A DNA stretch of 64,000 bases, from NCBI GenBank assembly GCA_008360955.1, contig LUCM01010123.1:1-64000 (forward strand). Direction: 5' to 3'. Both the position numbers and the translations under genes were made by a program. Every line of letters starts with the position of its first letter. Within the stretch, counting starts at the first letter, position 1. The notes under the pieces are model-generated. The model saw only the letters and a program-made list of their open reading frames with translations. It was not told where the DNA came from and made no database searches. This stretch comes from Fasciolopsis buskii. Lineage: Eukaryota > Platyhelminthes > Trematoda > Plagiorchiida > Fasciolidae. Shown piece by piece: positions 1 through 13,100 of this stretch.

Positions 1-330
1 TGCAGTCTCATGGCACACAAGCGACTGTTGACTGGGATCCATTCTAGAAGGACTGCTTTAGCATTCTCACTTAAGACTATTCCTACACCACGTTGATCCA
101 CAGCTTGAGCTACTTTTTTTTCCCTAAGTGTGCACGAGATATCCTGACGAGACATTAGGTGTAGGTAGTTGACTTATTCTACTCGAATCCTGAATTCGTG
201 TTTCACTCATGCAGCAGACATCAGTCGAAAGTGAGTCCACTGTTAGAGCCAAGCACGCTTGTTGGCCAGCCTGCATGAGAGTGCGCACATTGAAGGAGTC
301 GAGTTTCAGATTCTGACGAGTATTGGTCAG
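1..330 (-). mobile_element. LINE 5' end, endonuclease part (cut by window edge)
   Basis: The first ~235 bases match 15275-15510 almost base for base, with one length difference in a T run. Weaker similarity continues to about 330. Read on the minus strand, both stretches encode the start of an apurinic-type endonuclease domain of a non-LTR retrotransposon; the fuller copy at 15.3 kb shows the EN and RT parts. The element would continue to the left of the window. Its 5' limit near 330 is where similarity to the other copy fades. Confidence 0.7.
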
Positions 331-428
331 ATGTCAGCTAACATACTGATAACCCCGTGCGTCACGACTGATTTCAGGCTCTTCGATTCCAGTGCCTCCA
401 TTTTTCTTGTGCGTGTTTTTTGTTTCAG

Positions 429-1069
429 GAGAATTTGTCGCCAGATCTTATAATATCGAGATGCTGTCAAAGAGGAACTGCGGGAAAAGGGTCAGAGTCT
501 TTTAGATTGAGTTCGTTACAAATTGTAGCTCTTCTGAACTGCTGTTCGTCACCGATTGTCCGTGATGATCCCGACTTATCAGGTTGTCTTACCAAGGGTC
601 CACTTCGGCACTATGATCAAAAGACTTGATTTACAAAACTGCAAAGCAAAACGCGACCTTCCCAATGTGTTGTGCGTTGGCGGCCGGTGGTTCATTCCAC
701 GCGTCTTTTGTTCATTTTAGATTAGAGATCCATCACTCCCTCCGGGTTAGTGCGGAGCCATTGAAAGGAAAATTCAGTTTAAGCAACGCCACTCACAAAT
801 AGTATGTCAGAATAAAATCAGGATAGTTAACCTTGCGATTGATAAAGCATGCCTTCTCCATGCATGTATTAAATAGAAGCTCTGGTTCACTCGTGGACGC
901 TCATTGATTATAGCTGCGGATGATGTTCACCATAAACTACATTTTTTAACCTATAGAAGCCCTGTGGTCAGTTCTGCATACTGAAGATGTTGCTAGTTAT
1001 CACTTGTTTGATGTCGATGAGGGCCATATAGCGATCAAGTTAGCTAAGGAAACTGACTCAGATTTTTGA
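429..1069 (+). CDS. 3' end of an unrecognised gene, three exons (429-490, 721-745, 957-1069)
   Basis: Three exon candidates chain without a stop until TGA at 1067-1069. Exon 429-490 follows a TTTGTTTCAG acceptor and ends before GTCAGA. Exon 721-745 is only 25 bases, between a TTCATTTTAG acceptor and a GTTAGT donor. Exon 957-1069 follows an AACCTATAG acceptor. Codon phases agree at both joins (phase 0, then 1+2). The joined peptide ends with about 65 readable residues: a basic start (around RSYNIEMLSKRN), a proline-rich micro-exon (DPSLPPE across the join) and an acidic end (KLAKETDSDF). I do not recognise the family. Upstream exons would lie left of the window or inside the LINE. The GTCAGA donor is the weakest signal. 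It is not part of NOC4L, because no NOC4L protein carries such a tail. Confidence 0.4.
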
Positions 1070-2229
1070 AGAATCCATCGTTGGGTTTATTTATTTGCCG
1101 AGCAGTTTGTACTGCAATTATTGGATATCAGAAAAATGAAGATGTTTACCATCCTCTATTGTTGTCCATGTCTTGTGGATTTATTTGATGAAAATGGCCA
1201 TTCTGCTGGTTACCTCATGCATAGAAGCTGCGCCATCCTACAGGGCATGTTTCTGATTGTGATCAGTTGCTTATTTTTTCAAGGATTTGTGATCCCAGTC
1301 TGAATTGGCGTACTCGGACTTCTATTAAATCATGAAGCAATATGGGCTTCGGTGAGAGCTAGTCGGTCTTCAAAAGCCGCTTTTAGGCCCAGTGTCACTA
1401 ATTGTGAAATTAGATTGCGACGGTTTCAAAACTCGGTAGATGCTAACAGTGGAGTATCTCTGGTAGCCTCTTGAGAATGCTACAAATCACACGATGCCTG
1501 AACCCAAAGAAATATATGAGAATCATAATGAATTAGGCCTTCTGGTTCTCGACGCTCGTCCAATCTAGTCCGATTTCTTGTATTCTCTGATAAGAACACC
1601 TGACCGTCAGTTTCAGTTTTGAAAACGGTGAATCTTATACTGGCTTTCTCCAATGCAAGACAATGAGCAGAAGACTGCAGAGAATAAACAAAAGATTCCT
1701 TTAAATATAGGAAGATTTCGACTGCACGTACGCCACCAAATGCAGCGCTTAACCATATTCCCTAATTTATATATCCATCTCATGTGAGTTCCTCGTGAAC
1801 CCAAACCTGCCCGTGGATTTCGGTCCATCGATTAAGGTTTTCATAACTTTTTATGTTCTTACGGGCTAAATACCTTGATCCATCTTTCAAACATAACGGC
1901 GTATACCGATGGTACGCCTATCAATGTTACCATATTTAACTAATCGTATTTGTATACTTCTGAGGAATTCATACAGCAGGCAACAAAAGGAAAATTTACA
2001 GTTCCGTACGATAGCATAAATAATGTATGACTTAATCTTATGAATGCTCATTATTCACCAAAACGAGATACAACTCCAAAAGAGTAGGTTGTTTTGCTGC
2101 CACTGGGCATGCAGATACACTGGGATTTCAGCCGATATCCTTTTTTCATCGTTATCAATGAACTCCGGACATGGTACATTGGAAATCCACGAGAGGGAGT
2201 GAAATGAAGTTTGTCCACAATGAACCACC
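1070..2229. other. Non-coding stretch between the 3' exons and a LINE
   Basis: No exon with two good splice signals and no recognisable repeat was seen. ATTAAA near 1323 could act as a poly(A) signal for the gene ending at 1069; this is a guess. The missing 5' exons of NOC4L should fall here or further left, but none could be identified. Confidence 0.3.
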
Positions 2230-3465
2230 GTACGTGATTTTAAAATTACGCAGTTCGTAAACCTGTTGCGAGCATTATACTCGCATACCTTTGGTCGCGT
2301 GAGGGTATACGGTGAACTATCAAGTTTATTCGAAACAACAAGGGTGTCCCATCTCTACATTCCCGTTCAATTTCGTCATGGACGAGATGATGAAAGATGC
2401 ATTAGGAGGTCTCCAGCATGTAGGCGTCGAACTGGGAAATGGAGGGAAGCTGTGTGACCTAGATTACGCAGATTACGTCGTGTACCTGTTCCAATCCGCG
2501 GATCATGCACGAAGTACACTAAATAGATTTTCGAGGTTTGTAGCCCAGTTTGACATGTACTTTGCACCTTCAAAGTGCAAAGTGCTGTTACAGGACTGGA
2601 CGACAGCAATGCAGAACATGGTACTGGATGGAGAGAAACTAGCGACTTGGGCCATTTCACATACCTTGGTAGCTGTTTGTCCAACGATGGTAGCGCGGTA
2701 GTAGAGGTAAACAGGTGTATATCGAAGGCTCGAGCAGATTACGCTGGGCTGAAATACTTGTGGTGTCAGCCTGATATTTCACTGTGCCGCAGTGCGTTCC
2801 GTTGTACGGTTGCGAGACAAGGAGTATGCGTGTCGGAGATATTCGTCGGTTAGAAGTTTTCGACCACCGATGTTTGCGCAGCATCGCTAGTATTGGATGG
2901 AGTGACCGAGGGAGTAATGTTGAGATGAGGAAGCTAGTAATAGGTACCGGCACTCGGAATACCTTGTTTCAGCGTATGAAACTTGGTAGACAACATTGAT
3001 TGGATCACGTGTTGCGTATGGCGAACAATCGTCCACCATTCCGCGACCTGTTCTGAGTTCCTCCTAAGGAATGGAAGAAGCCACCTGGAAGTCAACAGAG
3101 ACGTGGCAACGTGGAATGAGAAAATGTGCAACGAACTTAGGTAAAGTAGGTGTCTCACGTCTTCGTGATTGGGATCCGAAAGATCCGTCAACTAGCTGTC
3201 TGGAGACACTGCAGGATATGTCAGTGAACCGTGAACAGTAGCGATCGTGTTGTCATTTTTTATCGAATCAGAATGATTGAAAGTGTGCGTTTGCACAGTA
3301 AGACTGTGTCCGTGTGTTGGCTACAGCAGCATTCTTATCTTAATCCCACGATGTAGGTACATCCCGTGTTCTCCTTGGATATTCACTCTTTTTTATAGAA
3401 AGATGTGACCTTGGGGAAAAGACAGTGGTCATTGGGGATGTCGTTGCTGCTTAACGTTGAACGCA
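2230..3465 (+). mobile_element. LINE A: 5'-truncated non-LTR retrotransposon, RT end and 3' tail
   Basis: Plus-strand frames give the end of a LINE reverse transcriptase: a QGCPIS motif near 2340, FNFVMDEMM, then the motif-C region LDYADY near 2458-2475, FTYLGS near 2661, and the LYGCET / FDHRCLRSI block at 2796-2885. A conserved C-terminal tail (GHVLRMANNRPP-like, LETLQDM) runs to about 3240, followed by about 220 bases of 3' UTR. The catalytic pair of motif C is broken (YADD expected, YADY seen). Frameshifts split the coding into at least four frames and stops interrupt the tail. The element is dead. Its tail from about 2960 on is shared with LINE B (minus) and LINE C (plus). The clade (RTE- or CR1-like) was not resolved. 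Confidence 0.85.
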
Positions 3466-4017
3466 GATATTTGTGAGAATGTCCAATAATGTGGCTTTCC
3501 GATCTAGTGTGAACGGGCACTGTGTGGTCGCTTTGCGACTTCTTTAAAGTGATGTCGTCGATTGGCCTGTATTTCACCTTTCTTCTGCTTTGGGCATTTT
3601 TGCTTTTTACCTGTCCAGTATATTGAGTGGGACAGTCTTCACAGCTGATGGTCTTTTAAGCGCGGAAAATCTTTGGTCTTTATGAACTGATAATTTAGGG
3701 CGGCAATAATTCCCACCATTCATCCGCACAACATGCCATTCAAATAAGACGATAGTGACAAAAGCCAATTTCTGAGTGCACAGGTTTAGGGGTGACTAAA
3801 CAGATAAGTGCTTGAAATGCATGCTTAGTAAGCGTCAACAAAAACGAAGTTGAAATTTTTATTCTGACGTTGTTTTACCCAATTATCCAGATACTGCTTG
3901 GATTACATAGTTACAACTATGGTGGAGCAATATATCCGTTTTCTGTGCTTGGGACACTTGCTCATTATTTTTAGTGCATTATGATTGACCAGGTTGTCAA
4001 CGTACTCTCCCTTTCAG
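3466..4017. other. Non-coding stretch before the first NOC4L exon seen
   Basis: No coding or repeat signal could be supported. A pyrimidine-rich acceptor (CTCCCTTTCAG) closes the stretch at 4017. Confidence 0.3.
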
Positions 4018-4173
4018 CCTCTAGTCACAGCATGCCTTGTGGAACACTCCGAAATAACACCAACTGTGCTGGAGCAGTTGAAGGAAGTTCTTATGTATCG
4101 TGACGCTACTTACTACTTTTTACGTCATTTAAGTACGCGGTTCAAAGAAATTGCGAATTATGGCAACAGCAAG
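4018..4173 (+). CDS. NOC4L: NOC4L exon a
   Basis: 52 codons, phase 0 at both ends; acceptor CCCTTTCAG, donor AAG/GTACAT. The stretch LKEVLMYRDATYYFL lines up with human FREYLDYDDTRYHTM in the middle of the protein, so at least one upstream exon must exist. Confidence 0.75.
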
Positions 4174-7100
4174 GTACATAATTGTGCGTTTGTCGTCTTT
4201 CCTACAATAAGCATGGTTACTTTGCCCATTTTTTGTACCTTTTGTTCCATCTCACATAGTGAGTTCTCCCATTATTGTGGTTCCCAAGTTTAACGCTTTA
4301 TTCTATGATATAATAATCTAGACGCAGTTTGAGTTCATCACTGCACAACATTCGAGCAGCTGGTTTTGATTCCGTGTTGTCGTCCAAAACCAGTAGGCAG
4401 TCCAAGCGTCTGCGCCAGATGCGAACAAGGAATTCAGAGGCCACCGGTCGGAACTCGCAGTGAATACTGTTAACGCAGCTGCAATAGTCCACTGTAGATG
4501 CTACGCCTTGGAGCTTCATAATGTTCGGTAACATGTGGTAGCTAATCGTGCAAAGACTTTATGCAGGAACGCCTCATAGAGGGCTTCCCACATGCAAATT
4601 TAAATGATGAACCTCATTAGCGACAAGCATACTTTTGTCCTATTTCTACCAATGGTGGATGTTCTTAATCAACACGGCGATCCCAGGCTCTGGTCAAGTC
4701 ACCGTATATTCGGAAGGATACCTGAAATCGTCAATCACTCTTCATTAAATTCAGTCGATCTGTAACAAGCTGTTGAATGAGGTCAAGCGTTTCGTCATTG
4801 AATTCATGGTTTTACCAACATTCACAGATAGCAAAATGTTAGCGAGCATTTATAATACGCAAATCAGCTGAAGTTATTGTCTTCTTCTCATCATGGTCAT
4901 TTATTTTTCTCCTGATTATTTTGCCCTCTGTCACATGTAGCCCGCAGCCTTCTACGAGAACAGTTTGCTTGTAATGCAACTATGTTTGGACCCCAAATTT
5001 CCGATGGAAGAATCCTTAGGCCAACCGATCGAACGTGAGCTTTCCAGTTGATTTTTGTCTGTTTACTTTCCATTAAAGAACGGCTCTTTCCTTAGAGCCA
5101 TTCGGTGCACCAGATGTGACTTCCGCATTCGTGTTCTACTTTCAGGTAAGACAAACCTGTTCCGGTACACGCGGCTTTCAAATCTCAGGCACGAGTTCAC
5201 GCAAGTCTGGCTTTGCTTCTTTCAGGCGCATGTAAGTATCATCTTAATAGGGCATTCGTTTTTCATTCTTGTGTTTATTCACTTGTGTACATTCCATCCT
5301 GAAAAGTATTTTTGGTATCATTTTTCTCGGATTATTGGTTTTTGCTTGACGAAAAACTGATCCTCTGAAAAGCTTTTATCTTGCGAATCAGCCACTGTCA
5401 ACTTACTTAGTACAAATCGTTTTACAAGACAGCAGGCTTTTTTTGCAAAAAGCGTAAATCCCATGTTTCCCGGCGAAGCATGGCACTTTCTACTGTTGCC
5501 TAAGAAAATTAAGTTGAACAGTCGTTTGGAAGGTCGATGTTTCAGGTGATTATTGAGTCCGTAGTGCCTTGTTATGCAACGAATACCAACCTGTAGCCTC
5601 TTAGGACCCCTCGAATTTTACTTAGACGTCGCAGCAAAGTGATTGGCTGATCTGTCTCTCGTATTGCCGATATCAAGTTCTCTCAGTACGCGAACCATCT
5701 CCCTTCGAGTTACCGAGGTCCCATACTATCCACTTCCTGTAAGTGCTAGCGTTTTCCAAGTTTCAGTATTTGCAGTCACCCTTTATTTCATTCAGTAATG
5801 ATGCTCCGTGCAGTACCTCTAATCCAATCCATTCTTTTGCCAACAACGCCACCCATTGTCTTCTTTCTTGCCACACTCCTCAACATTGAAACACTAACAT
5901 CGGTCGTGATCGTTTTGTCGCTAGTGTATCTCTAAACTCCGGTCTTGAACACATCTCTTCCTGGATTCCAATAACTGTGTCACATTCAGTGCTTTCAAAA
6001 CCGGTCTTGTTTGAATTTTCTTGAAACAACATTCTCCCCACGTCTGTCCTTTGACTCGTCTATTATGAGTTCCACAGACTCTATTTCTTTTCTTGACTTA
6101 TCCATTAGTTCTTCACTATGCTGGTCTTCCTTCATATTTGGTTCACGTGCTGCGCACAAAGCTGGTTTTCTGTTCCGCGCCGGGATCAGTTGACTGATCC
6201 TTAGGTGAAGGTTCTCCTCTTTTCCCCCTCTTCGCCGTGGGTTTGCCCATCGTACTATATTTCACTTTACATGATCTGCTTTGCAGATCAGTTCTTCTTG
6301 TTCGAAGCTTCGAACTGGAGCCCCTTACTGTTCTATTTCGCCCTGGATAGCCTAGTGCTACCTCGTTCACGGAGTGCCGTGTATTATTGCGGAGAAAAAT
6401 GGCTAGGATGAGTTTGGAAAAGCTAACACGTGTGGTGAGCTGTGCGTGCTGTTAGTTTTTGCTATTCGCCCGTTCGTTGTTTTCCATGCTCTGTGATTCC
6501 CATGGCAATTAAACCCTATCTGGATCTGTTCTCTCTTTCGATGGAACTTTTGATCCAGCTGATGTTCCATCCAATGTTTGCTAACTTTGCTGAATTATTT
6601 GGTTCAAAATATAGCTGCAAAATTTCTTTTTTAGTGATCTAAACCGGTGCGCATCCACCATTGGTATCTTTCATCACCTTCCATGTTATCATATCAAATA
6701 TGATCCTTTTCTTGCGATTCATTCATTTTCTCCCTTGATCCGGCGCATCATTATTTGTATCAAATAAAACAATGTGAGGGTGCAACATTTGATCTGCCGC
6801 TCGTTGCCGCAGTTTATACCAACAATAGTGTTCGGTTTTATTCTGGTACGTTACCTAGTACAGCTCTAAGTCACGGACGGAGAATCGGTTGCTGATTGCA
6901 GAGGATCAGCGCAGTCCTCGAAGCCGGTGGCTTTTCCCCTGACTGTCGTCTTCCGCCTTAAAATTCCACATAAATTTACAGACTGCACTATGCCATGGGT
7001 TTGCTATATCCCACGCCCTAACTCGTTCTACCTATTTGGCAGTCCCTGCAAGAGGCGGTGTGTAGTTTAGACCATCGACCACCGGATCGTCCGACATAGC

Positions 7101-10100
7101 CCTACTGCCGTGCCGTTTAGCAGTAGGTGTGCAAATTTTCGGAACGGAACCTTGAAATAAATTGGCTCTTGGAATGCCGCGTTGTTTCCTACTCGTTATT
7201 CGTCGTGGATGGCGTCGTGGCAGCCAACTTTGCCGTGGTTAAAAGATGGCAGCATGAAAACGAAGCAAATTGAGGAATATCGTTTTTGGAAGCTCTGAAC
7301 ATGTGATAAACAGTAGACAACGGGGTAATGGTAGTTTTCGGAGGGTCAACAACTAGCTGTATACAAAACAATAATAGCCATTATCTGGTATCACATGAAG
7401 AGCTGCTAGCATAAAATATTTCATTTGCACTGACGAAATATTGGACCCCGGAATTGTGCACTGGGGAACAAGCCCAACGATTCACTATAAGCATGAAAGT
7501 GAGGTATTTCCGATTCATATTGGATACTAATTTCGTACTCAGAAGACTAACTCCAAATTTAGAAGCCATTGCGTGTCCATGGGATTTACCGCTTTTCCTG
7601 TATTTTCTTCTGCGGGTAACAGAAAAGAGTACTTGGAGGATCTGTGCGGTTTGTTGAACTCTATCACGTATCGGTTGCTCACATCATTCATTTAATCAGG
7701 CTTTCTACATCGTTCGCAGCCTTAGTCGTAATAAGGCCGTCTATAGAGAATCTATCTACGGCTGGAATCGATTGCTTTGGGCCATCGGTTTGTGTCCGTG
7801 TTGTTCAGTAGACCGTTAGGAACAGATCCTTGTAGGCTAGCGTTCAAGTCATTCGACTCATTATCGCTGTTGTCATTTCTTGTGCGGTGGGTATACATTA
7901 CTAACGGTTACTAACAAGAATGAAATTGATGCACAGTGCTTCCATGATTTCCTGATGCTGATTTGGACACTGGGATTACTGCGTGAATAATTCCTTGTAA
8001 ATACGAGTCATTCAGCCAGTTCGTAACAATTTTGATATCATTTGGAAGCACGGTCATTCTAGGTTATATTTACCAAATCTTTCGGCGCTCATGCATTCTG
8101 AAATATAAGTAGCTAGTTGTGTATCTGGAATTTTTTCATTCATTCTTCAAGTATATAAGCTAGGCATTATCGTCATCGGGGTCTTATTTTGGTTTGATTC
8201 CTAGGTTCCAGATAGACAAATGATTAAAGCCATTAAAATCCTTGGAGATGGCTTACTTCATCGATTGGGCGAGATTCGTCTGTTCTCCGACTACATTATT
8301 CCCATTTTTGATCCTTCCGGAGTGATAACAGAATCCGCCAGTGAAAGTATTCCACCAATTCCGGCCACCTGGTCCCGTGCCGTCACGCGCACTGTTATTG
8401 GTCTAATAAACCGGGGCGGTTTGAACTATCCGCGGTTATTCCCACGATTGTACGAACTATTGGACGAGAGCCTGTTAATGTGCCCGGAAGTGGAACGTTT
8501 CCTGGTCGACTTGGATATGTGCTTGAGTTCACTGTTAGTACTCCCACAATGTTGCGTCAACTACAGTGCTTTTTGCCAGGCTTTAAGTTTTGTGACTCTG
8601 AGGGCCTTTTTTGTTTGGCTTGTTTTCGGAGTAAATCAGGTATTAAATCATGTACATGTTTGCGACAAAGGTAATTTATTACATGGAACGTCATTCATAG
8701 CCACCAAAGTCTTGGGGGACTATTAAATTCTCGGACCAAGTATTCATTGTTTTTCGCATACCCATTTACAGTTCTGAATTCGAAATAAGCCAACAATAGA
8801 GAAGCCATTTCTGAAAACTTTAGAGGCACTATGATCTGGTTTCATTCTTCTTAGGAAATAACGTTGTAAATCCACTAAGCTGTAGTAAACTGGAGAATTA
8901 TTACAAAAGTAAAGTTTCACTTACTGAGTATACCTATTTATGTATGCATACATCCATATGTGTTTGCAGGGGACTCGCTACGTAAGGCTTTATCTATGTA
9001 AATCATCGTCATCCTTCAGCGTCAAACAGCAAGGACATCCCCAATGACCACTGTCTTTTCCCCAAGGTCACATCTTTCTATAAAAAAGAGTGAATATCCA
9101 AGGAGAACACGGGATGTACCTACATCGTGGGATTAAGATAAGAATGCTGCTGTAGCCAACACACGGACACAGTCTTACTGTGCAAACGCACACTTTCAAT
9201 CATTCTGATTCGATAAAAAATGACAACACGATCGCTACTGTTCACGGTTCACTGACATATCCTGCAGTGTCTCCAGACAGCTAGTTGACGGATCTTTCGG
9301 ATCCCAATCACGAAGACGTGAGACACCTACTTTACCTAAGTTCGTTGCACATTTTCTCATTCCACGTTGCCACGTCTCTGTTGACTTCCAGGTGGCTTCT
9401 TCCATTCCTTAGGAGGAACTCGGAACAGGTCGCGGAATGGTGGACGATTGTTCGCCATGCGCGACACGTGACCCAATCAACGTTGTCTACTAAGTTTCAT
9501 ACTCTGAGATGAGATATTCTCAAAATTTTCACCTAATACCGTTTTTCTCACCACATTCACCCGGTCATGTGGAGGTGAGAAATGTTAGTAGTTATCCTTT
9601 TTCAGTCCGATTCCGAACGTAATGTCCAGTTGCAAATAGACGAGTGAGCGTGACCCTGGTTGCCAAAGTGGCGTTATCTGGATGTGAAAAATGAAAAGCT
9701 GGGGACGGGCAAATAACCCACGTAGGAAGGGATACTTAAGGATTTGTCGTTAATCATAATCCCTATCACTTGGTCAATATAAATCGTTCTGTTACCCACT
9801 ATTGCAGTTAAATTTCTTCCTTGGTGAAGTGTTAAAATCAGAGTCAACGAAGTGTGAGCAATTTGGGCAGCGAAACACTCCTAAGGACTGGTGTGAGTCG
9901 GTGGCTGTTCCCATTTACAAGAAGGGTAATAAATTCTCGTGTGAAAATCGGGAATTAATTTGGTATGCATCGCATTAGAACTGCTCGCGGTCATTGTCCT
10001 CCATTGAGTATTTACTACTCACGAAGAGTGTGTGTGTGAAAATCAATCCAGTTTCCACCCAGCCGAGGTTGCATTGACTAATATTCCATTTTGTGATAAA

Positions 10101-13100
10101 TCTTAGAATATAGATACACTTTTCGTGGATGTACGAATTTTTGTCTACCTTGATCTGAAAACGTCGTTTGACTCAGTCGATTGGGCAGTTCGTTGGTACT
10201 ATCCCACTAACCCATTCGGTGTATTCGAATATCCAAAGTGGAGTTCCTGATTACGGGGATCTTTCGTCTGACAAATTATATATATATATGTATATATATA
10301 TGTATGTATTAGCTGCTCCCGCTGTCTTTCAGGTTTGCTGCTTATCAACTTTTCTGGATCGAATAGCTTATCGTTATAAACTTTGTCTGACCTTTTCTAG
10401 AATCCTAGTGCACGGTTATCATTCTTTTCCTTCAGCTGAATCATTCTAACAAATTTTGCCGCAGTGACCCGGATTCACCAAAATTTGCAGTTGATTTCTT
10501 ATACAATGACACCATCTTTTGCAACACTTGTTCGTCACTTGCTTATTTTTTTCCTGTTTGCAGTCATTTAGCCGCACATATTGTGGCAGCGTTTCTCAAA
10601 CGGCTATCCCAGTTGGCGTTGATTAGTCCGTTGCGTCTCACAACAGCGTTTTTGTTACTGGTACGGAACGGTCTAAAACGTCACATCAAATGCAGTGTCC
10701 TAGTGCACAGGAAGGGACGTCCTCCTCTGCGAGATGAGCAAGTTTTAGTTGGAAATGACGAAACTACCCCGCACACGGTACGTCGCCCATCGTTGTACGA
10801 TCTCCGTTCGTTTCATTTTTAGTTGTCTAAGTTTTAGTAACAGTGGTATAGACCAGTGATTCACACTAAATAGTTCATCACTGGTTGTTTTGGTCTATTG
10901 TTTGATACTTTTTCTGGCTGATTTACTTTGTAACTGCAACAAATTTGATAAGTATCGTTTACGAAGATATGTCCTCGGAACATCAAAAGATAATCTATTC
11001 GCGTCTCGTTCTTATGCTCCCGTTTTTCGTGAAATGTAGACGGAAAACGACGAAAAACTAGTTTTATCCAGTTTGCTGTCTGGTTCCGTGATCCAACCTA
11101 GGACTGCATACCCCGTTGACGAGTAAACAGATTTCGTTCCTTATGATTAAATCAAACGGTGAATCTCGTCCGCCCTCGCCGGATCAACTCTTCGCGCGTC
11201 AGGCACTGATTCATCATGGTACCTAGGTTTTGACCACCAAGGAAGCGTGACTTTCGGATGAGCAAGACTGTACTGCTCATTGTGTCTAGTAAGGTGGATC
11301 GTGATGGGTATGCTGCTACTCAGAGTTCCTTCATTATTCAAGCTTTGTCTTTTCCCAACTATCTCTACCCATCCCCTCCATTCATCTACTGAGTCATCTT
11401 ACGCGACAAACCTGAATAGGTCTGTTAACAGGCGCTTCTGTCACGTTCCCGCAATGGGTTGATGCCCCAGTGCTTTGTTGGCCAAACTTTTGAGTAAGCT
11501 GTAGTCAGCCGCGAAGTATTGCTCATGAGAAACCCTACCAAATTGCATTCTTCAGATATGGAGACCATGTAAGATGCCATGAATGATAACAGCCCGGCAG
11601 ATTTGGTTAACGATGTCAATAACGAAACAGCGAGAATCAAACAGAATTCCTTAAGTTTAATTGTTTACCTGTGTTCATTTATCCAGGTAGGGCAATGAGC
11701 TGTCCGAGCTAGAAATCCGAGTCTTTTTAACAGATGTATGCTGCCTATCCGAAATGAGCATACATGATTTCACTGCTGCCTTCACTCTTCGCAGCCCAGG
11801 TACAGGCTCTTTCTCGTATTTCACTCTTCGCGTGTCAGATAATTCGGTCTGAAACGCTAGTAGTTATTGCTGGCATTTGGGTCGCCCTGAGCGCTAGAGC
11901 TAAATATTTACTTACTTAATTTACGTTTATGCCAATAACTCCCGCAAGAGAATAAATCGGTTTCTTGGATGTCTGATTGCGGCAGCTCTTGTGTTACGAT
12001 CTGCAACGAGGTCCGCACATTACAAAATCCAGTTTTTGCGCCAATGGCATACTCTGGAAACCGACTGAAGGCCTAACCGATCCGAGTTCGCCTTAATAGT
12101 GCTAACTCACGTCTTCAGTAGAGCACCACGGCGACATCTCTAGTCTGAACAGGATGATAGTAGGCTTCTCTTCATTAACTCTGCATCCGGTCGGCAGAGA
12201 ACTTGACTGAACTACTATGGGCAAGGTGTTTGCGGAAACGACGAAATCTGTTCGACGTTCATACAGTGCTGGCGCACACGAGCGTCTTAGACGCGATCAT
12301 ACCGTTTGGTTTTTGCCATATAGCAGAGGTACTAATAATCGAAACTGTGTAGTGGTTTTATATCCCTTAGTATTAGCGGCCAGGTTTTGCATGCATACAT
12401 TAGGACGGGCGTATGGCATCATGCTAAATACGCAGCTTTGTACGGAGGCTTATTTCGTTGCGAGACTACAGCGTTTTGCGAGGCAATAGAAAAACTCCAC
12501 TGACGCACTCTATACGATACTTAACCTTGTCCCTGGTTTGGCCGTTCGCTTGGGTAGTGAAGGCCGAGTACTTGAGGTGGGGCACCCACTCCAAATTGTC
12601 GCTGTTGATTTCGATACAGGGGTCATGTGCAGGCGTGAATAACCTAGTTTCTCATGCGTTTGCCTCCAGACCAACAGTCTTCGCTTTGCGAAAAATGCGG
12701 TCTATGGCTTGCGTCGGTTGGAGGTTTTCCATCACCGATGTCTGCGTAGTATCGCTAAGATTGGATGGAGTGACCGGGTGAATAAGATGGAGGTCAGTAA
12801 TCTAGTTTAGATTCAAATCCTGAGAATATCTTATCTCAGCGTATGAAACTTAGTAGACAACGTTGATTGGGTCACGTGTCGCGCATGGCGAACAATCGTC
12901 CACCATTCCGCGACCTGTTCCGAGTTCCTCCTAAGGAATGGAAGAAGCCACCTGGAAGTCAACAGATGACGTGGCAACATGGAATGAGAAAATGTGCAAC
13001 GAACTTAGGTAAAGTAGGTGTCTCACGTCTTCGTGATTGGGATCCGAAAGATCCGTCAACTAGCTGTCTGGAGACACTGCAGGATATGTCAGTGAACCGT

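Noticed and set aside
1613..1828. 71-codon minus-strand frame
   Set aside because: No splice signal or motif; length within chance.
9285..9512. Plus-strand open frame of 75 codons
   Set aside because: It is the antisense of the LINE B tail; the same frame appears antisense to LINE A at 3191-2934.
12217..12489. 90-codon plus-strand frame
   Set aside because: It lies antisense to the LINE D remnant, which explains the sequence.
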